From NCBI GenBank assembly GCA_023433685.1, contig JAEYUD010000074.1, positions 1 to 14,914 on the forward strand: a DNA stretch of 14,914 nucleotides, given 5' to 3'. Source of the DNA: Bacteroidota bacterium. GTDB lineage: Bacteria; Bacteroidota; Ignavibacteria; Ignavibacteriales; Ignavibacteriaceae. Shown piece after piece: positions 13,346-14,914 of the stretch. A model generated the notes under the pieces. The model ran no database searches, was not told where the DNA came from, and was given only the letters and a program-made list of their open reading frames with translations. The position numbers and the translations under genes are program-made. Every line of letters starts with the position of its first letter. Position 1 is the stretch's first letter.

Positions 13346-14722
13346 TTATCTCACATCCTTTTCGGAGATCGAGTAGTTCCACTTTTCAACACCATCAGTG
13401 TTGTAAACCGTGCACTTGATCACCCTTTCCTTCATCTTTCCGGACACTGTGAACTTCGCGAAATTTCTTTCTGTCAGAAGTGTCCCCGGATGTCTGAAGG
13501 GATTGTTGTCTTTTTCCGCTGAATTGCTCACGCCCGCGGTAAAAGTGGATATTGTAAACTCATGAAGCGGATAGGTGCCTTCACGCGGCATAATGTCAAG
13601 CTCTGTACTGTGCCTGTCGCCAGTCAGAAAGATGACACCGGTAATCCCCTCTTCTTTTATCCTGTTGAGGATCCACTGACGTTCCTCTTCATAGATCGCG
13701 TAATTTTCAAATCTTTTATCGGGATTCAGGAACTGCCCGCCCATCGCCACTATCTTAAATGTCGCGTTGCTCGAAACGAGGGCATCTATCAGCCACTCCC
13801 TCTGGTGAACTCCGAGAACCGTTCTTTCGCCGGTTTTTCTCTTGTTTGGAGTTCTGTAATATCTGTTGTCAAGAAGGAAGAAATCGACATCCGACCATCC
13901 AAAAGAAGTGGTCACACCCGGTTTGCCTTCAACCCCGTAAGTGGGATTTCCCCAGAACATTTTAAAAACTTCAAGGGCATCGCTCTTGTTGCGCCATCCA
14001 CGGTCGCTGTCATTGGGACCAAAATCGTGATCATCCCAGATCGCGTAATGATGCATCGATGCAAGAAGCCGCTGCAGCTCCTTTGTCGCCCTGTCGTGGG
14101 AATATCTGTAGATCATCCCGTCTTTTGTCGCCCATTCGGCCTCCCTGAGGTAGACGTTATCTCCCAACCAAAGCATCATATCGGCTTTTTTATCAGCCAT
14201 CGACTCAAATATCCGGTAGTCGCCACCGTAAGGTTTTCCCGGACGGTCGTAAGGGTCGTCATTAATATAAGCGCAACTTCCTGTAAGGAAGCTGAATTCA
14301 GGCGGATCACCTCTCCACTCCCACAACTTCTGTGTGGTGAACTGAAACGGGTAAGGTTTTACAACTTTCTTCCCGTCAACGAAAACTTCATAGTTATAGA
14401 GTGTGCCGGGATCAAGCCTTTTCACGACGAAAGACGCGGTATAGCCGTTGGTTTCAGAAGTGGTAATCACTTCAGAACGTTTCGCTTCTAAGCGTTTTCC
14501 CGGGATGAAATATTCTAAATGAACCTTTGCAGAGGTGGTGGTTTGCAGCCAAATGAGCACCTCACGCTTCTCGGAATATCCGGGCATGGGGCCTGAAGCA
14601 AGGAGATTATCCTGGCTGAAAACGGGGAATTGTAGCAGAACGATTAAAATGAAAGCAGCCGGAGTCAGGGGCCCGGCGCTCAAAGATCTTCCTGCGCAGA
14701 TCAATTTGAATATCTCTTTCAC
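13346..14722 (-). CDS. PhoD-family secreted phosphatase / phosphodiesterase
   Basis: A 458-residue metal-dependent phosphatase expected in the periplasm or outside, releasing phosphate from mono- or diesters. A long N-terminus (1-37) holds the hydrophobic signal PAAFILIVLLQFPVFS. Residues 40-130 form the PhoD N-terminal fibronectin-like domain (SGPMPGYSEKREVLIWLQT ... LDPGTLYNYEVFVDG). The metallophosphatase domain follows: FLTGSCAY (145-152), WLGDNVYLRE (185-194), IWDDHDFGPNDSD (228-240), VDFFLLDNRYYR (279-290) and FLTGDRHSTEL (365-375). These carry the usual Asp/Asn/His metal ligands. The start is GTG, supported by AGGA 8-9 nt upstream. It is followed by a 131-nt gap (13215-13345) before the sugar transferase; I see no hairpin there, so read-through is possible. 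Phosphate-starvation control is likely for the family, but I see no clear Pho box. Confidence 0.92.
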   Translation of the reverse strand: MKEIFKLICAGRSLSAGPLTPAAFILIVLLQFPVFSQDNLLASGPMPGYSEKREVLIWLQTTTSAKVHLEYFIPGKRLEAKRSEVITTSETNGYTASFVVKRLDPGTLYNYEVFVDGKKVVKPYPFQFTTQKLWEWRGDPPEFSFLTGSCAYINDDPYDRPGKPYGGDYRIFESMADKKADMMLWLGDNVYLREAEWATKDGMIYRYSHDRATKELQRLLASMHHYAIWDDHDFGPNDSDRGWRNKSDALEVFKMFWGNPTYGVEGKPGVTTSFGWSDVDFFLLDNRYYRTPNKRKTGERTVLGVHQREWLIDALVSSNATFKIVAMGGQFLNPDKRFENYAIYEEERQWILNRIKEEGITGVIFLTGDRHSTELDIMPREGTYPLHEFTISTFTAGVSNSAEKDNNPFRHPGTLLTERNFAKFTVSGKMKERVIKCTVYNTDGVEKWNYSISEKDVR

Positions 14723-14824
14723 AAAAAATTTCCTGTTAAGTCACGCAATTAAGCATAATTAGCGGAAAGATGCAAATGATGCACCCCTCAAAAAGCACCA
14801 AAAAACGTTATTTTTTTGTTATTT

Positions 14825-14858
14825 CCCCTGAAACAGGTAAAAAAACCTGCTTCAGGGG
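14825..14858 (-). terminator. Large hairpin upstream of the phosphatase gene, no U-run
   Basis: Arms 14825-14838 (CCCCTGAAACAGGT) and 14845-14858 (ACCTGCTTCAGGGG) pair over 14 bp with one A-C mismatch around a loop of six A/T. It begins 11 nt past the stop of the partial minus-strand reading frame at the right edge, the same distance as the hairpin after the beta-barrel gene. Neither strand has a U-run next to the stem. Confidence 0.5.
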
Positions 14859-14869
14859 AGTAAAAACAG

Positions 14870-14914
14870 CTATATCTTTCCTAACAGCGTGTTCAAAGTA
14901 GCCAATGTGTCACC
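14870..14914 (-). CDS. Possible C-terminal end of an unidentified gene (partial)
   Basis: From the right edge the minus strand stays open for 14 codons (GDTLATLNTLLGKI) and ends in TAG, 11 nt before the large hairpin. One of the other two minus frames is closed by a TGA near the edge. The position just ahead of a hairpin on the same strand as the downstream phosphatase suggests a real 3' end, but 14 residues are too few to identify it. Confidence 0.35.
   Translation of the reverse strand, partial: GDTLATLNTLLGKI

Noticed and set aside
13562..14491. Long open frame (309 codons) on the plus strand opposite the phosphatase gene
   Set aside because: It lies fully antisense to a gene with clear PhoD motifs, shows no recognisable domain, signal peptide or ribosome site, and is explained by the codon bias of the real gene.

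Overview
The window reads as a chromosomal segment of a Gram-negative bacterium of the Bacteroidota / Ignavibacteria-Chlorobi assemblage. This is an inference. It rests on a SusA-type periplasmic neopullulanase, several lipobox lipoproteins, a small outer-membrane beta-barrel, a sugar transferase of a type I associate with Bacteroidetes, and A/T-rich promoter candidates with a TAnnTTTG -7 element. Several genes start with GGAG-type ribosome sites and two use GTG. I see no tRNA, rRNA, CRISPR array, transposase or phage gene.

Layout. (1) 1-2628, minus strand: a partial GH13 neopullulanase (running off the left edge), a PEGA-repeat lipoprotein and a small lipoprotein; the two lipoproteins look like an operon. 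(2) 2724-5553, plus strand: three tightly spaced genes. The first two look like a condensed inner-membrane assembly platform of the type IV pilus / type II secretion kind (PilM+PilN or GspL-like, then PilO+PilP or GspM+GspC-like). The third is a receiver domain joined to a histidine phosphotransfer helix domain with no ATPase. A symmetrical terminator separates this operon from (3) a convergent, secreted three-haem cytochrome c (5632-6042, minus). (4) 6216-9461, plus: a large cytoplasmic hybrid histidine kinase with about six PAS domains and a C-terminal receiver that has lost its phosphate-accepting aspartate. (5) 9487-11054, minus: a compact type II restriction-modification pair (PmeII-like endonuclease and SPPY-type methyltransferase), probably acquired. 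(6) 11266-14722, minus: an outer-membrane beta-barrel, a sugar-1-phosphate transferase fused to a methyltransferase-like N-terminus, and a PhoD-type secreted phosphatase. The last 14 codons of another minus-strand gene may enter at the right edge.

How the genes may work together. Most products act at the envelope: starch breakdown, lipoproteins, secretion or pilus platform, polysaccharide priming, phosphate scavenging, electron transfer. The two signalling genes complement each other: the kinase has an intact catalytic core but a dead receiver, while the nearby receiver-DHp protein has an intact receiver and phosphotransfer histidine but no catalytic domain, so they could form one phosphorelay (inference). 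The most unusual items are the fused pilus/secretion platform genes, the receiver-DHp protein in their operon, and the sugar transferase in which the usual N-terminal membrane hairpin is replaced by a methyltransferase-like domain.
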